DNA of 64,000 nucleotides, taken from the IMG/VR virus record IMGVR_UViG_3300043778_000063, positions 1-64,000 of that record. One strand, written 5' to 3'. The notes beneath the pieces are model-generated. The model made no database searches. It worked only from the letters and a program-made list of their open reading frames with translations, and was not told where the DNA came from. The translations under genes were made by a program, and so were the position numbers. The stretch comes from a virus. Positions 6,817 to 13,982 of the stretch are shown in pieces; the first letter of the stretch is position 1, and every line of letters starts with the position of its first letter.

Positions 6817-8507
6817 CAATACCTCCGTTGTGGCGCGCCTGCCTGCGCGATCTGCCTCAGCATGTCCATCGTGATTTCAACCGGTGGCTGCTCCATCGGT
6901 GCGTAATGGATCACGACCGCATCAGCCTGATTCGGGCTCTTGCGGCCGTTCGGCTTCTTCTCGATGATGAGCTTGCCGACCTCGTTTTGCTTGTAGGTGG
7001 CCTGGCTCAGTTCCGCGACGAGCTTCATCAGATTCGGATTCTCGGAATTCAGCGAGATGATGTCGTCCGGCGGGCAGGCAACCCCAGTCTCGACCCAGCG
7101 GTAAGTCCGCTGGAACCGCTTCCGTAGCGACCACCACGATTGCGCCTTGTGGTTCCCGAAATAGTCCTGATTCGTGCGACCGGCGTCGCCCTCCGACCCG
7201 ATGGTGCCCTCTACGATCCCCTCCGGATCATAGACCCCTTCCGAGCCGCGATAGCCGATCGCCCGAATCACCCGGGCCTTGTTCTTGACGCGCCGCTCGT
7301 TGATCACCCGGGCATCGCCCCGGACATCTGCGCCCATGCCGTCGGCATCGTACCGGAACTCGGTGTAGCCGTTCTCATCGCAGACATCGAAGACATATTC
7401 CGTCGACGAGAAGATGTCGCCGCCCTTGCCACTCCACTCATCGGTCTCGACGACCTCGGTCCCCTCGCATCGCGCGATCGCGTTCTTGTCGTCCCCCTCG
7501 TCGGCGACGTCGAACGCAACGCCCTTCTTGCCCGACGGCGCGATGCCGAGCTTTTTCTTGGCATCGATCGCCGCGCGCACCCATAGGCCTGGGATGACCA
7601 CACCATGGATCGAGGCCGAATAATCCCGGTCGATCTCCTGGGCGACAATGACCGGATCCAGGTCCTCGCACTGGCGCTCATACCAGGCTTCGTCCTTTCT
7701 CGGGTCCTCCCTCCAGTCGAAGATGAAGACGTCGATCTTGCCGCCCCACCGCTTTTGCGCGAACAGATTGTTCATCCCGCGGACCGAACTCATACCAATC
7801 TGGCAATTGGTCGTCTGCGATAGCGCGGCTGCTACGAGCTCCTGGCGCGGGTGGTGAGCTTCCTCATCGAAGAAATACAGCGTAGTCCGATCGCCGCGGC
7901 CGATGTCGTCACCGCCTTCGCCAGCGATGATGGAGCCGGTCTCGGGGAACGTGATGCGCATGTACGGCGCATCACGCCAGGGGATGAACCCCCCGCGGAA
8001 CTCCTCTGGCAGATGCTCCATGAACATCCTGCCCTTGGGCAATAGCGGTTTGTAGGTACCGATCTTGTCCACGTATTCAGTCTTACGCGACCCGAATCCG
8101 ATCGCCACGCCATCGTTGAACAGACACAGCGTGCAGGATAGCGAGAGCGCCAGCCACGACACACCCATGTCGCGCGATTTCTCACACAGGCCAGGCCGGC
8201 GGTTCTTCCACCGATCGATTACCCAGTCGATCCACTCGCGTTGCCGCGGGAACAAGATGAACGGGATCAGCGTCGGCAGACCGATGTCGGCGTTGCGGGG
8301 GTCGTGCGTCACCCCCCAGTCGTTGATGAAGTCGGCCGGGTGCGCCGCGTAATAGGTCTTGAGCTCTGGTAATCGCTCTGGATGCTCGCGGAGCTTCTCG
8401 AGGTTCTCAAGCCGCGCCCGGAAGATCGCCGCATATTCCGGCTGCTTCCAGTTCATCGCCAGAACCGGGAGGCTCTCGGTCTGGTACTCGATCTTGGGGA
8501 TGTTCAC
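6816..8507 (-). CDS. terL: Terminase large subunit
   Basis: 563 residues from the GTG at 8507, which overlaps the HNH gene stop as GTGA; longer starts would lie inside that gene. It cuts and pumps phage DNA into proheads. The ATPase has a variant Walker A, CEKSRDMGVSWLA (about residues 108-120), of the K/R-SRxxGxS type, and Walker B TLYFFDEEAHH (about 209-219). The nuclease half begins at GVAFDVADEGDDKNAIA (about 329-345) and ends with a late acidic/basic cluster NGRKSPNQADAVV. The small subunit is probably the gene at 11204-11521. Confidence 0.95.
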   Translation of the reverse strand: MNIPKIEYQTESLPVLAMNWKQPEYAAIFRARLENLEKLREHPERLPELKTYYAAHPADFINDWGVTHDPRNADIGLPTLIPFILFPRQREWIDWVIDRWKNRRPGLCEKSRDMGVSWLALSLSCTLCLFNDGVAIGFGSRKTEYVDKIGTYKPLLPKGRMFMEHLPEEFRGGFIPWRDAPYMRITFPETGSIIAGEGGDDIGRGDRTTLYFFDEEAHHPRQELVAAALSQTTNCQIGMSSVRGMNNLFAQKRWGGKIDVFIFDWREDPRKDEAWYERQCEDLDPVIVAQEIDRDYSASIHGVVIPGLWVRAAIDAKKKLGIAPSGKKGVAFDVADEGDDKNAIARCEGTEVVETDEWSGKGGDIFSSTEYVFDVCDENGYTEFRYDADGMGADVRGDARVINERRVKNKARVIRAIGYRGSEGVYDPEGIVEGTIGSEGDAGRTNQDYFGNHKAQSWWSLRKRFQRTYRWVETGVACPPDDIISLNSENPNLMKLVAELSQATYKQNEVGKLIIEKKPNGRKSPNQADAVVIHYAPMEQPPVEITMDMLRQIAQAGAPQRRY

Positions 8508-8833
8508 TTGGATTCCTCGGCAGCGAAAGACTTTGGGCAGCCGGCATTTTCGCGATGATGGTGCGGCCTCCAATTCGTAGGCACTCGGCGCCGGCCTGGT
8601 CTCCACCAATAATCATGCTCAAATCGGTAGACCGCCCATTGCTCTTCGGTCATGTCCCGCTTGACGTGGTTGCACGTGGCGCATGCCCAGACGAGGATGC
8701 GGCCGCCCTTGGATCTCGGCTCGACGTGATCCCTGGTTGGATAGAGCAGCGGCACATCGGTGCTCATCGGCCGCGCGCAATAGGTGCAGAGCTTGCCGTT
8801 CTGCCGGCGGGACCTGACAAACGGCTTCGTCAT
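8504..8833 (-). CDS. HNH endonuclease, terminase-associated
   Basis: 109 residues. The HNH core is LCTYCARP, then RDHVEPRSKGG, then ACATCNHVKRD: two CxxC zinc knuckles around the His-His-Asn centre. HNH proteins encoded next to the terminase assist cleavage in HK97-like packaging systems, and this gene overlaps terL by 4 bases. The C-terminal 30 residues are basic and probably disordered. Confidence 0.88.
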   Translation of the reverse strand: MTKPFVRSRRQNGKLCTYCARPMSTDVPLLYPTRDHVEPRSKGGRILVWACATCNHVKRDMTEEQWAVYRFEHDYWWRPGRRRVPTNWRPHHHRENAGCPKSFAAEESK

Positions 8834-9084
8834 CAGATCCCCGCCGCGATCTCGGTTGCTTGGCGCTTCAGGCGGTCCCAGATGCGACAGGCGCGCGCGA
8901 AGTCAGTCTCATGGTGGAAGCGGCGGTAGGCCTTCTTGACGCGCCCGTAGACCCGCCTGCGGGCCTTGGGCAGCATGATCCAATGATCGCGGCACAGCCA
9001 TTCGCTGGCGTAGATGCCATCTCGGCCCGGGTTCCTGCGGGTATGCCGGCAGAAAGGGATGCAGCAGCCGATTCGGTCGCTCAC
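8833..9084 (-). CDS. Small Cys/His-containing protein
   Basis: 83 residues from GTG, joined to the HNH gene by TGATG and to the upstream gene by GTGA. The N-terminal half has IGCCIPFCRHTRR and WLCRDHW, spaced like a short zinc site; the C-terminal half is basic helix. Position suggests a packaging or DNA-binding accessory, but no family is recognised. Confidence 0.65.
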   Translation of the reverse strand: MSDRIGCCIPFCRHTRRNPGRDGIYASEWLCRDHWIMLPKARRRVYGRVKKAYRRFHHETDFARACRIWDRLKRQATEIAAGI

Positions 9085-9299
9085 GGAGCGATGCCCTCAG
9101 CGCAAAAGGCCGCAATGACCTTCGGGACTGGACCCATCATTTCCCTTTCCCAAGCAATTCCTGTGCGAAGTTCTTCTCCGATACGAGCGGAAGCCTCAGC
9201 GAGACAAGCCGCCCGATCTTGCTTTTGCTCAAAATCTAACCCGTGGAAATAAGGGCTGACAGGCGAATAGATCAGGATCAAGACGTAGGCGATATTCAT
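9081..9299 (-). CDS. Small hypothetical protein with hydrophobic N-terminus
   Basis: 72 residues. The first ~17 residues (MNIAYVLILIYSPVSPY) are hydrophobic and could be a membrane anchor; the rest is a short helical region. Strong GGAGGT ribosome-binding site overlaps the end of the upstream gene. Confidence 0.55.
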   Translation of the reverse strand: MNIAYVLILIYSPVSPYFHGLDFEQKQDRAACLAEASARIGEELRTGIAWEREMMGPVPKVIAAFCAEGIAP

Positions 9300-9505
9300 C
9301 GGATACCTCCGGGCCCGGCGCGCAGCGGGCGAAAGGCCTTGATCATTCTGTCGAAGGCGGCAGCAGCTTCGGCGGCCGTCGCATAATGCGTGCTATCAAC
9401 AAACCGCTCCTCGGAAAGTCGAATGCGAGCATAGAATGGCTTTTTGCGGTGATCAGTTCGCATGCGGACTCCGCGGTAACCGTGCTTATTTCGCGAACAG
9501 GTCAA
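9296..9505 (-). CDS. Stand-alone AP2/ERF-type DNA-binding domain
   Basis: 69 residues from TTG. HGYRGVRMRTDH, then FYARIRL, then YATAAEAAAAFDRMIKAF follow the AP2 pattern (YRGVR, W/F-x-A-x-I strand, EEAA-x-AYD helix). In phages this domain is usually attached to an HNH nuclease; here almost the whole protein is the domain. Only the TTG start keeps the first strand; an internal ATG would remove it. It probably binds DNA, target unknown. Confidence 0.7.
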   Translation of the reverse strand: MTCSRNKHGYRGVRMRTDHRKKPFYARIRLSEERFVDSTHYATAAEAAAAFDRMIKAFRPLRAGPGGIR

Positions 9506-10097
9506 TTTGCTTCCTCGCGTTATTCAGATTCGGCAGCGTCTTCGCAAATCGACTTACCGATGATCCGTCAAAACTGGTAACTCCAGCGTGCGCACATAGA
9601 AAGACGCGCCGTTGCGTATTGACGCGGCCGACATGGCATATGGCACCGCACTCCCGAGCCAGCGCGCCCCACATTGCCATGGTCGATTCCTTCCACTCGG
9701 TGGTACCTCCGACGAAGATACCGCAACGCTTGCCCAGTCGATGCATCACATCGCTCGGAACCATTCCGTCCTGAACCGCGATTAGCGCCACCATGCTGCG
9801 CTCCAGTACCCACGGTAGCCACTTTCGCGACAACTCGAGGCTTTGGAGGCCGCCGGCGACGATGTCCGGCACTACGACGAAATGTGCATTGGCTCCGATT
9901 TTGGCGACAGCCTCCATGAAAGGCTCCGCCGGAAACGGCATGCTGGCGATGTGCGCGCTCCATGCGCCGTTATCCAGGGCATACTCAAGACCGTAGTTCT
10001 TCAAGCCCGTGGCGGGCGACAGGAGAACGCGCCAGTCCGCACCGCGCAATGCGGCCAAGCTTCTGCGATTCGTCGTATACGCCGCATACGCAATCAC
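9486..10097 (-). CDS. tRNA-guanine transglycosylase-like TIM-barrel protein (possible DpdA-type)
   Basis: 203 residues from GTG, GTGA-coupled to the upstream gene. Motifs occur in the order seen in the TGT superfamily: ALDNGAWSA (Asp42), VVPDIVAGG (Asp78, candidate nucleophile), IFVGGTTEWK (130-136), CHVGRVNT (154-161) and SFDGSS (178). TGT relatives exchange guanine for 7-deazaguanine in tRNA; the DpdA branch does this in phage DNA. The protein is shorter than typical DpdA and no preQ0/queuosine synthesis genes are in the window, so substrate would come from the host or from genes outside the window. Assignment to the superfamily is moderate; a DNA-modifying role is inference. Confidence 0.6.
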   Translation of the reverse strand: MIAYAAYTTNRRSLAALRGADWRVLLSPATGLKNYGLEYALDNGAWSAHIASMPFPAEPFMEAVAKIGANAHFVVVPDIVAGGLQSLELSRKWLPWVLERSMVALIAVQDGMVPSDVMHRLGKRCGIFVGGTTEWKESTMAMWGALARECGAICHVGRVNTQRRVFLCAHAGVTSFDGSSVSRFAKTLPNLNNARKQIDLFAK

Positions 10098-10351
10098 CTG
10101 ATACCTCCCGGTCCCGCCTTGAGCGGGAACCGCTCAACCGACGGGTAAAATCCGTATTCGCACTTCTCGCCGGCATCTGTGGTCAGACGCCCCGAGATTC
10201 CGTTGCGGCAGTCACCGCGGTATCGGCTGCTCTTGCTCGGCCGGAAGTGCTGGCAGTTCGAGCAGAGCTTCGGGATATCGCCGGCGTGCTGCGGAGAAGG
10301 GCGCCGCTGCTTTGGGATTGGGATCTCGGGGCGATCGGCTGGCTTCTTCAT
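10094..10351 (-). CDS. Small Cys-rich protein
   Basis: 85 residues from the ATG at 10351 (ATGA overlap with the upstream stop); an ATG at 10405 is possible but would sit inside the previous gene. Contains CSNCQHFRPSKSSRYRGDC and then KCEYGF, a four-Cys arrangement likely to bind zinc. The C-terminus AGPGGIR is the same as that of the AP2 gene because both stretches encode the ribosome-binding site of the next gene. Confidence 0.65.
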   Translation of the reverse strand: MKKPADRPEIPIPKQRRPSPQHAGDIPKLCSNCQHFRPSKSSRYRGDCRNGISGRLTTDAGEKCEYGFYPSVERFPLKAGPGGIR

Positions 10352-10638
10352 TGGGGGAGCCCAGGCTCGCGATGCGAGGTCTGCCACGGCTCGATTTTGA
10401 GCCATTCCTTTTGTCTATCGAACCGGTAGGCGGAACATGATTGCCGGTCCTCGCTCGCGTGCCGATCGTACGGCGTGCCAGAGCCATGCTCGGTCTTGGG
10501 ATGATGAAAGCTCATTCGAGCATATGCTAATGATCTCCCGAAGTGATTCGCGCAGGATCGCGCGGCTGGGCAACTCCAGTCATCGCAATAGCTTTGGCGC
10601 CTCGGCTTGGTCAGTATGTCGTCGCGCGGACGCTTCAT
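10348..10638 (-). CDS. Small Cys/His-rich protein
   Basis: 96 residues from the ATG at 10638, which overlaps an upstream mini-gene as ATGA; the ATG at 10671 is less well placed. The segment YCDDWSCPAARSCANHFGRS holds three Cys and a His in zinc-site spacing and recalls a recurrent small phage family. Function unknown. Confidence 0.6.
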   Translation of the reverse strand: MKRPRDDILTKPRRQSYCDDWSCPAARSCANHFGRSLAYARMSFHHPKTEHGSGTPYDRHASEDRQSCSAYRFDRQKEWLKIEPWQTSHREPGLPQ

Positions 10639-10715
10639 ATCGGCACCGCAAAGACGCTCTGGGCCACGCATTGGATCTTGCAGAGGCCCATAAGCTCAAG
10701 TCGATCCAATCGCAT
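10635..10715 (-). CDS. Possible 26-residue peptide
   Basis: ATG overlaps the upstream mini-gene as TGATG and the TGA overlaps the next ATG as ATGA. The peptide begins MRLDRLELMGLCKIQC. It fills a gap in an otherwise gapless operon, which is the main argument for it. Confidence 0.3.
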   Translation of the reverse strand: MRLDRLELMGLCKIQCVAQSVFAVPI

Positions 10716-10768
10716 CAAACAGCCCGATATCGAACATCGTGATCGTAAAGCACACATGCATCACGCAT
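10715..10768 (-). CDS. Possible 17-residue peptide
   Basis: MRDACVLYDHDVRYRAV. The ATG lies 8 bases inside the upstream gene and the stop is joined to the next ATG as TGATG. It may only serve to couple translation across the gap. Confidence 0.2.
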   Translation of the reverse strand: MRDACVLYDHDVRYRAV

Positions 10769-10949
10769 CATCCTCTCGCACTTCGCCGTTGCGCTCGACG
10801 ACCCGGAAACCTTCGCGCAATTCTTCGATGGCTGTCCCGAGGTAATGACCGGCAACGCCCTTGTTCACCGCATAGGCCTTTCCGTCGATGATGCTGACGA
10901 CCACCGGAGAGCCAGCAGCGATGCGCTCGCCGGTCACGTAGAGTTCCAT
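10761..10949 (-). CDS. Small hypothetical protein, beta-rich
   Basis: 62 residues from the ATG at 10949 (TGATG with the upstream gene, AAGGA ribosome-binding site). The strand pattern LYVTGERIAAGSPVVVS followed by GKAYAV and GHYLGTA resembles a small barrel. No family recognised. Confidence 0.6.
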   Translation of the reverse strand: MELYVTGERIAAGSPVVVSIIDGKAYAVNKGVAGHYLGTAIEELREGFRVVERNGEVREDDA

Positions 10950-11167
10950 CAGGACCGTTCCTTCTTGCGGCGCCAATTCTTCTGAGCTTTGGCTTTCTGA
11001 CGTCTCCGCTCGACACAGACCGGGCATTCATGCTTCGGCGCGGTTGAGACCTGAGCCGCCGTCAGCAGCGGAAGCGTACCATCGATATAGGTCAGCCAAT
11101 CGCCGCGGGTCGAACCGAGGGTTCGAAGTCGACTGCCAAGTTGGTGAAGTTCGGAGCGGGTCATCAT
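10949..11167 (-). CDS. Small protein with CPVC motif and basic tail
   Basis: 72 residues. The C-terminal third reads HECPVCVERRRQKAKAQKN and ends in a Lys/Arg cluster, a probable nucleic-acid-binding tail with a half zinc site. TGATG coupling to the next gene. Confidence 0.6.
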   Translation of the reverse strand: MMTRSELHQLGSRLRTLGSTRGDWLTYIDGTLPLLTAAQVSTAPKHECPVCVERRRQKAKAQKNWRRKKERS

Positions 11168-11203
11168 GCGTAGATACTACATCCCGGCGCGTAGTGTCTA
11201 CAG

Positions 11204-11521
11204 CTATCTGACCTGCTTGATCATCCGCTGATACAGCCGGGCCGCCGCCACCGGGTCGTCGATCTGGACCACGTTGCCCTCGTGCTGGATGGTCTTCTGC
11301 TGGTCCGGCATGACCTGCGGGGCCTGGATGCTGGCTATCGCGCCTAGAATCGGGTGGACGAACCTGGCCGCGGCCTTGGCCATGTCGTCGCGGCGCTCCT
11401 TGGAGGCGCGGGGGTCGCGCATGATTCGGAGCATGTATTCCAGTGGGGTGACACCGGATTGAGCAACTACGGCCTCTCGTTTGGTGAGGGGGTTGACCTG
11501 TCTTTTGCTGCGGCGTGCCAT
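11204..11521 (-). CDS. Possible terminase small subunit
   Basis: 105 residues. A basic N-terminus (MARRSKRQVNPLTKREAV) leads into SGVTPLEYMLRIMRDPRAS and a helix ending ARFVHP, a pattern I associate with small DNA-binding proteins near terL in alphaproteobacterial phages. A C-terminal helix PVAAARLYQRMIKQV could mediate oligomerisation. It is in the same operon as terL, about 2.7 kb upstream. Small-subunit function is an inference from composition and context. Confidence 0.45.
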   Translation of the reverse strand: MARRSKRQVNPLTKREAVVAQSGVTPLEYMLRIMRDPRASKERRDDMAKAAARFVHPILGAIASIQAPQVMPDQQKTIQHEGNVVQIDDPVAAARLYQRMIKQVR

Positions 11522-11575
11522 TATTTGTACCTGATCGGTAAATGATATCAGATGGTTGTGTTGAAAATCGTCCTG

Positions 11576-12097
11576 TTATCCGAGGTCTGCAAGGTCGAGC
11601 GGCTTCTGCGGTGTAACCGTCCCATCGGCGCCTAAGGTTCTCTCCATGACCCATTCCTGGCGCGCGATCTGCCCCGGATCAAAAGAGGCGACGAAATCCA
11701 GCAGGCGCCGCAGATATGCGCTGCAAGTTTCGTCCTTGCTCTTGCCGCCCAACTCACCGGTCAGCATCAGCATCGATAGGACCGTCTCGCCTTCGGTATT
11801 CACCGTGCCCGCTGCGACAGTCTGGACTGAAACGCCGGCCGCGAGCCGTGCGGAGGCAGATTCGATCGGTTCGATCAGAACTGATTCGCCCTCAGCAGCC
11901 AGGATTGATCCTTCCGGCGGGTGGAAGTGGAAATGGCGGCCTGGCCCGTCAGCCTTGAGGATGGCCTCGATCGCATCGCCGAGCGCGCGCACAAGCGCCC
12001 TCTCGTAATCTGCAGCATGGCTGTCTTTTGGAGCCCGCTCGACCGGATCAAATGCTGCAAAAACAGCATCAGAAAATGCTTTGGCAATCTCACCCAT
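11576..12097 (-). CDS. Hypothetical protein
   Basis: 173 residues. N-terminal helical half (FSDAVFAAFDPVERAP...ALVRALGDAIEAILK), a His-rich turn GRHFHFHPPEG, then a mixed second half with LLDFVASFDPGQIARQEW. Preceded by an AGGAGAGG ribosome-binding site. No family recognised. Confidence 0.6.
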   Translation of the reverse strand: MGEIAKAFSDAVFAAFDPVERAPKDSHAADYERALVRALGDAIEAILKADGPGRHFHFHPPEGSILAAEGESVLIEPIESASARLAAGVSVQTVAAGTVNTEGETVLSMLMLTGELGGKSKDETCSAYLRRLLDFVASFDPGQIARQEWVMERTLGADGTVTPQKPLDLADLG

Positions 12098-12128
12098 TTT
12101 AACCTCTCCTCAATCTTTGCCGCCTAAG

Positions 12129-12260
12129 TTAACCGCACCACCACCAACTTCGAATCATCTGCGCATGCCGGCAAGCCGGTTCAACGTCGATGACGATGCG
12201 CAGCCAGTAGAGCGCAACGACCAACCCGACAAACGCTAAAACCTTGGGAATCCGTCTCAT
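12129..12260 (-). CDS. Possible 43-residue membrane peptide
   Basis: MRRIPKVLAFVGLVVALYWL begins the peptide: two Arg and then one transmembrane helix. The C-terminus is Trp-rich. It is co-directional with its neighbours and fills a 240-base gap. The ribosome-binding site is weak, and an alternative hydrophobic frame exists on the other strand. Confidence 0.4.
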   Translation of the reverse strand: MRRIPKVLAFVGLVVALYWLRIVIDVEPACRHAQMIRSWWWCG

Positions 12261-12339
12261 GTTCGCGCAACGCCTTATTCTCGTGATCGCCGCTACTGCC
12301 GCTTGCTCTTGGGCGCTCGGCGTCGCTGTGGTTCAGATC

Positions 12340-12726
12340 CTACTTTAGGGGTGGATTGTCCCCGGATGCAAGCTCGGATCCGCTGGAATCAACGAGGGCG
12401 GTGCGCGCGAGATTTCTCGCCGTATCGTACATTTTGAATGCCTCTTCCGCCTCTGGATCATCGGTCGAAGCTCCGATGATGGCGTTTCCGCATCTCAGCA
12501 GATCCTCCAACGCCTTCACGAGTTCGTCGTGCGCGTTGCAGGCCTTGACGATGAAGTCGGCGTTGGCGCGACGTTCCGGCTCCATCGCCTCAGAAATAAA
12601 GCCGCCGCCGATCTGTCGGATTTGAACGGCACATACATAGTGATCCGAAGGACCTCCGATGATCATGACCTGTTCTGGTCCCGTCCTTCCGTGGGCCCAC
12701 GGTCCCGGCGTTCGCTGTGCCATCAA
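12340..12726 (-). CDS. Conserved small phage protein
   Basis: 128 residues. TPGPWAHGRTGPEQVMI at the start and RRANADFIVKACNAHDELVK in the middle follow a pattern common in phage accessory proteins (a TPGPW opening, then NAxxIxxAxxxxxELxxAL). The conserved core ends at about residue 100. Function is unknown. ATGA-coupled to the upstream gene. Confidence 0.65.
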   Translation of the reverse strand: MMAQRTPGPWAHGRTGPEQVMIIGGPSDHYVCAVQIRQIGGGFISEAMEPERRANADFIVKACNAHDELVKALEDLLRCGNAIIGASTDDPEAEEAFKMYDTARNLARTALVDSSGSELASGDNPPLK

Positions 12727-12929
12727 TATATCCTCCGCACGTCAGGATCATCGTCATCAAGCACCGATCTCAGGGCGTGAGCTCTGTCAGTCTGAGAATA
12801 ATCGAACGCCTCAAGCGCGGCGATTTCCTGCCGGAGGCGCCGGTTCTCGGACTTCAGTGAGGAGATCCTGACCAGCAACGCGCCGACGATCCCGTTGCTG
12901 ATCAGACTCGTGATGACCCAGACGTTCAT
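12723..12929 (-). CDS. Small membrane protein with coiled coil
   Basis: 68 residues from the ATG at 12929 (ATGA with the upstream stop). Residues 3-20 form one transmembrane helix (VWVITSLISNGIVGALLV). A short coiled coil follows (SSLKSENRRLRQEIAALE). Layout resembles a spanin-like or holin-accessory protein, but it lies far from the lysis genes. Confidence 0.6.
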   Translation of the reverse strand: MNVWVITSLISNGIVGALLVRISSLKSENRRLRQEIAALEAFDYSQTDRAHALRSVLDDDDPDVRRIY

Positions 12930-13465
12930 GCCGGCCACCGGGACGGGTCGACCATCAGATCGTAGATGGCGAAAGCGTGAGCCTTGTCGACGATGGTCAC
13001 AGTCGACCAGAACCTTTCGTCATCCTCGACAGGAATCCCGATTCCCATATTTCGAGCGATGGCGATCGCCATCTTTGCGCGATCCGGCCGCAGCGGCGCT
13101 TCCTCTCGCCTAGCGAAAGTCGTGCTGAAACGCAGCGCGGACACGATCTGGGCGACCTCCGAAACCTCCAGCAGGTCGTCGACGTCAAACGCATCCTTGT
13201 CGTCGACGCGCCGCGACACGAACCCGAGACGGACACAGCGTTCCAGCCGGTCGGCCAGCGCCTGCGGTTCGGGATGAGGGCCACCATTGGGCAGCAGCTC
13301 GACGCCGACGAACTGCTTCGTCTCGTAGGTGTTCGACGATTTCGCCATGAACTGCTCCACCTCGGGAGCAGAGACGTCGAACGTCGCGAATTCCTGTACG
13401 GCCGCAGCGCCTGCGACATGAGCCGCTGCATTGCAATTCTGGGTCTGGATGACGATTCGGATCAT
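12926..13465 (-). CDS. Hypothetical protein, first gene after a divergent promoter region
   Basis: 179 residues with a clear ribosome-binding site (GAGGAGATAGCC). It looks like a soluble alpha/beta protein (GVELLPNGGPHPEPQALADR, then a helical C-terminus). Likely the first gene of a transcript reading leftwards from the 13.5 kb gap. Function unknown. Confidence 0.6.
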   Translation of the reverse strand: MIRIVIQTQNCNAAAHVAGAAAVQEFATFDVSAPEVEQFMAKSSNTYETKQFVGVELLPNGGPHPEPQALADRLERCVRLGFVSRRVDDKDAFDVDDLLEVSEVAQIVSALRFSTTFARREEAPLRPDRAKMAIAIARNMGIGIPVEDDERFWSTVTIVDKAHAFAIYDLMVDPSRWPA

Positions 13466-13574
13466 GGCTATCTCCTCGTTGCGGAATCAAGTTTTAGCGA
13501 CAATTATCACCGCTGGCTATGGACAAATACGCAAATCGGTAGATAAATCTTGGTGGAACCCAGGAGATCCACCC
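13466..13574. promoter_or_regulatory. Divergent promoter region
   Basis: About 110 AT-richer bases between two divergently read genes. Rightwards a TGGACA box (13519-13524) is followed after 17 bases by ATAAAT. Leftwards a GATAAT box lies about 60 bases before the start at 13465. Both are weak matches, so only the regulatory nature of the gap is proposed. Confidence 0.4.
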
Positions 13575-13982
13575 ATGGCGATGGCCCCGATCAGCGAAAA
13601 CGAACTCCGGAAACTCACCGCTTGCCAACGCAACATGCTGATTGGACACATCGATGGAGAGGTCGACGTCGCCGTCTGCGACCCGCACAAGGTCCAATCC
13701 AGGAACGCGCTCATCGGCCAAGGCTACCTCCGGGGCTCGCCCACCGGAGCTGTGAGGCCCAGGACCACGGTCCTCACCGAGCGCGGCCGGGCCATGCTCG
13801 GCGTGGTTTTGGGCGATTACGCCGATGCGCTGATCCGCGCTGGCATCCTCAAGCAGCAGCATCCGCTTGAGGTTTTGAAGCATCTCAAGCTGTCGCGCGG
13901 CGACGCACGTGATCAATTCCAGCCTGATGTTCCCAAAGCTCAGTTGGCATCGAGAAATTCCAAAATCCCTGATGGCCGTTGA
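13575..13982 (+). CDS. Winged-helix-like protein, lone plus-strand gene
   Basis: 135 residues from the ATG at 13575, preceded by AGGAG at good spacing. ISENELRKLTACQRNML begins the domain and TERGRAMLGVVLGDYADALI reads like the wing and last helix of a MarR-type fold. It is isolated on the plus strand inside a minus-strand block and its 3' end overlaps the convergent ASCH gene by 98 bases. A regulator is plausible. Confidence 0.65.
   Translation: MAMAPISENELRKLTACQRNMLIGHIDGEVDVAVCDPHKVQSRNALIGQGYLRGSPTGAVRPRTTVLTERGRAMLGVVLGDYADALIRAGILKQQHPLEVLKHLKLSRGDARDQFQPDVPKAQLASRNSKIPDGR

Noticed and set aside
6301-6906. 201-codon plus-strand frame across the terminators and the end of terL
   Set aside because: GTG start without a ribosome-binding site, antisense to terminase, Arg/Pro/His-rich shadow composition, and crosses two terminator stems.
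11028-11654. 208-codon minus-strand frame
   Set aside because: Shadow of the 105-residue possible small terminase in another frame; His/Pro/Arg-rich and crosses two gene boundaries.
12259-12348. 29-codon hydrophobic plus-strand frame
   Set aside because: Opposite to all neighbours, no promoter or ribosome-binding site; kept only as a speculative finding with its divergent partner.
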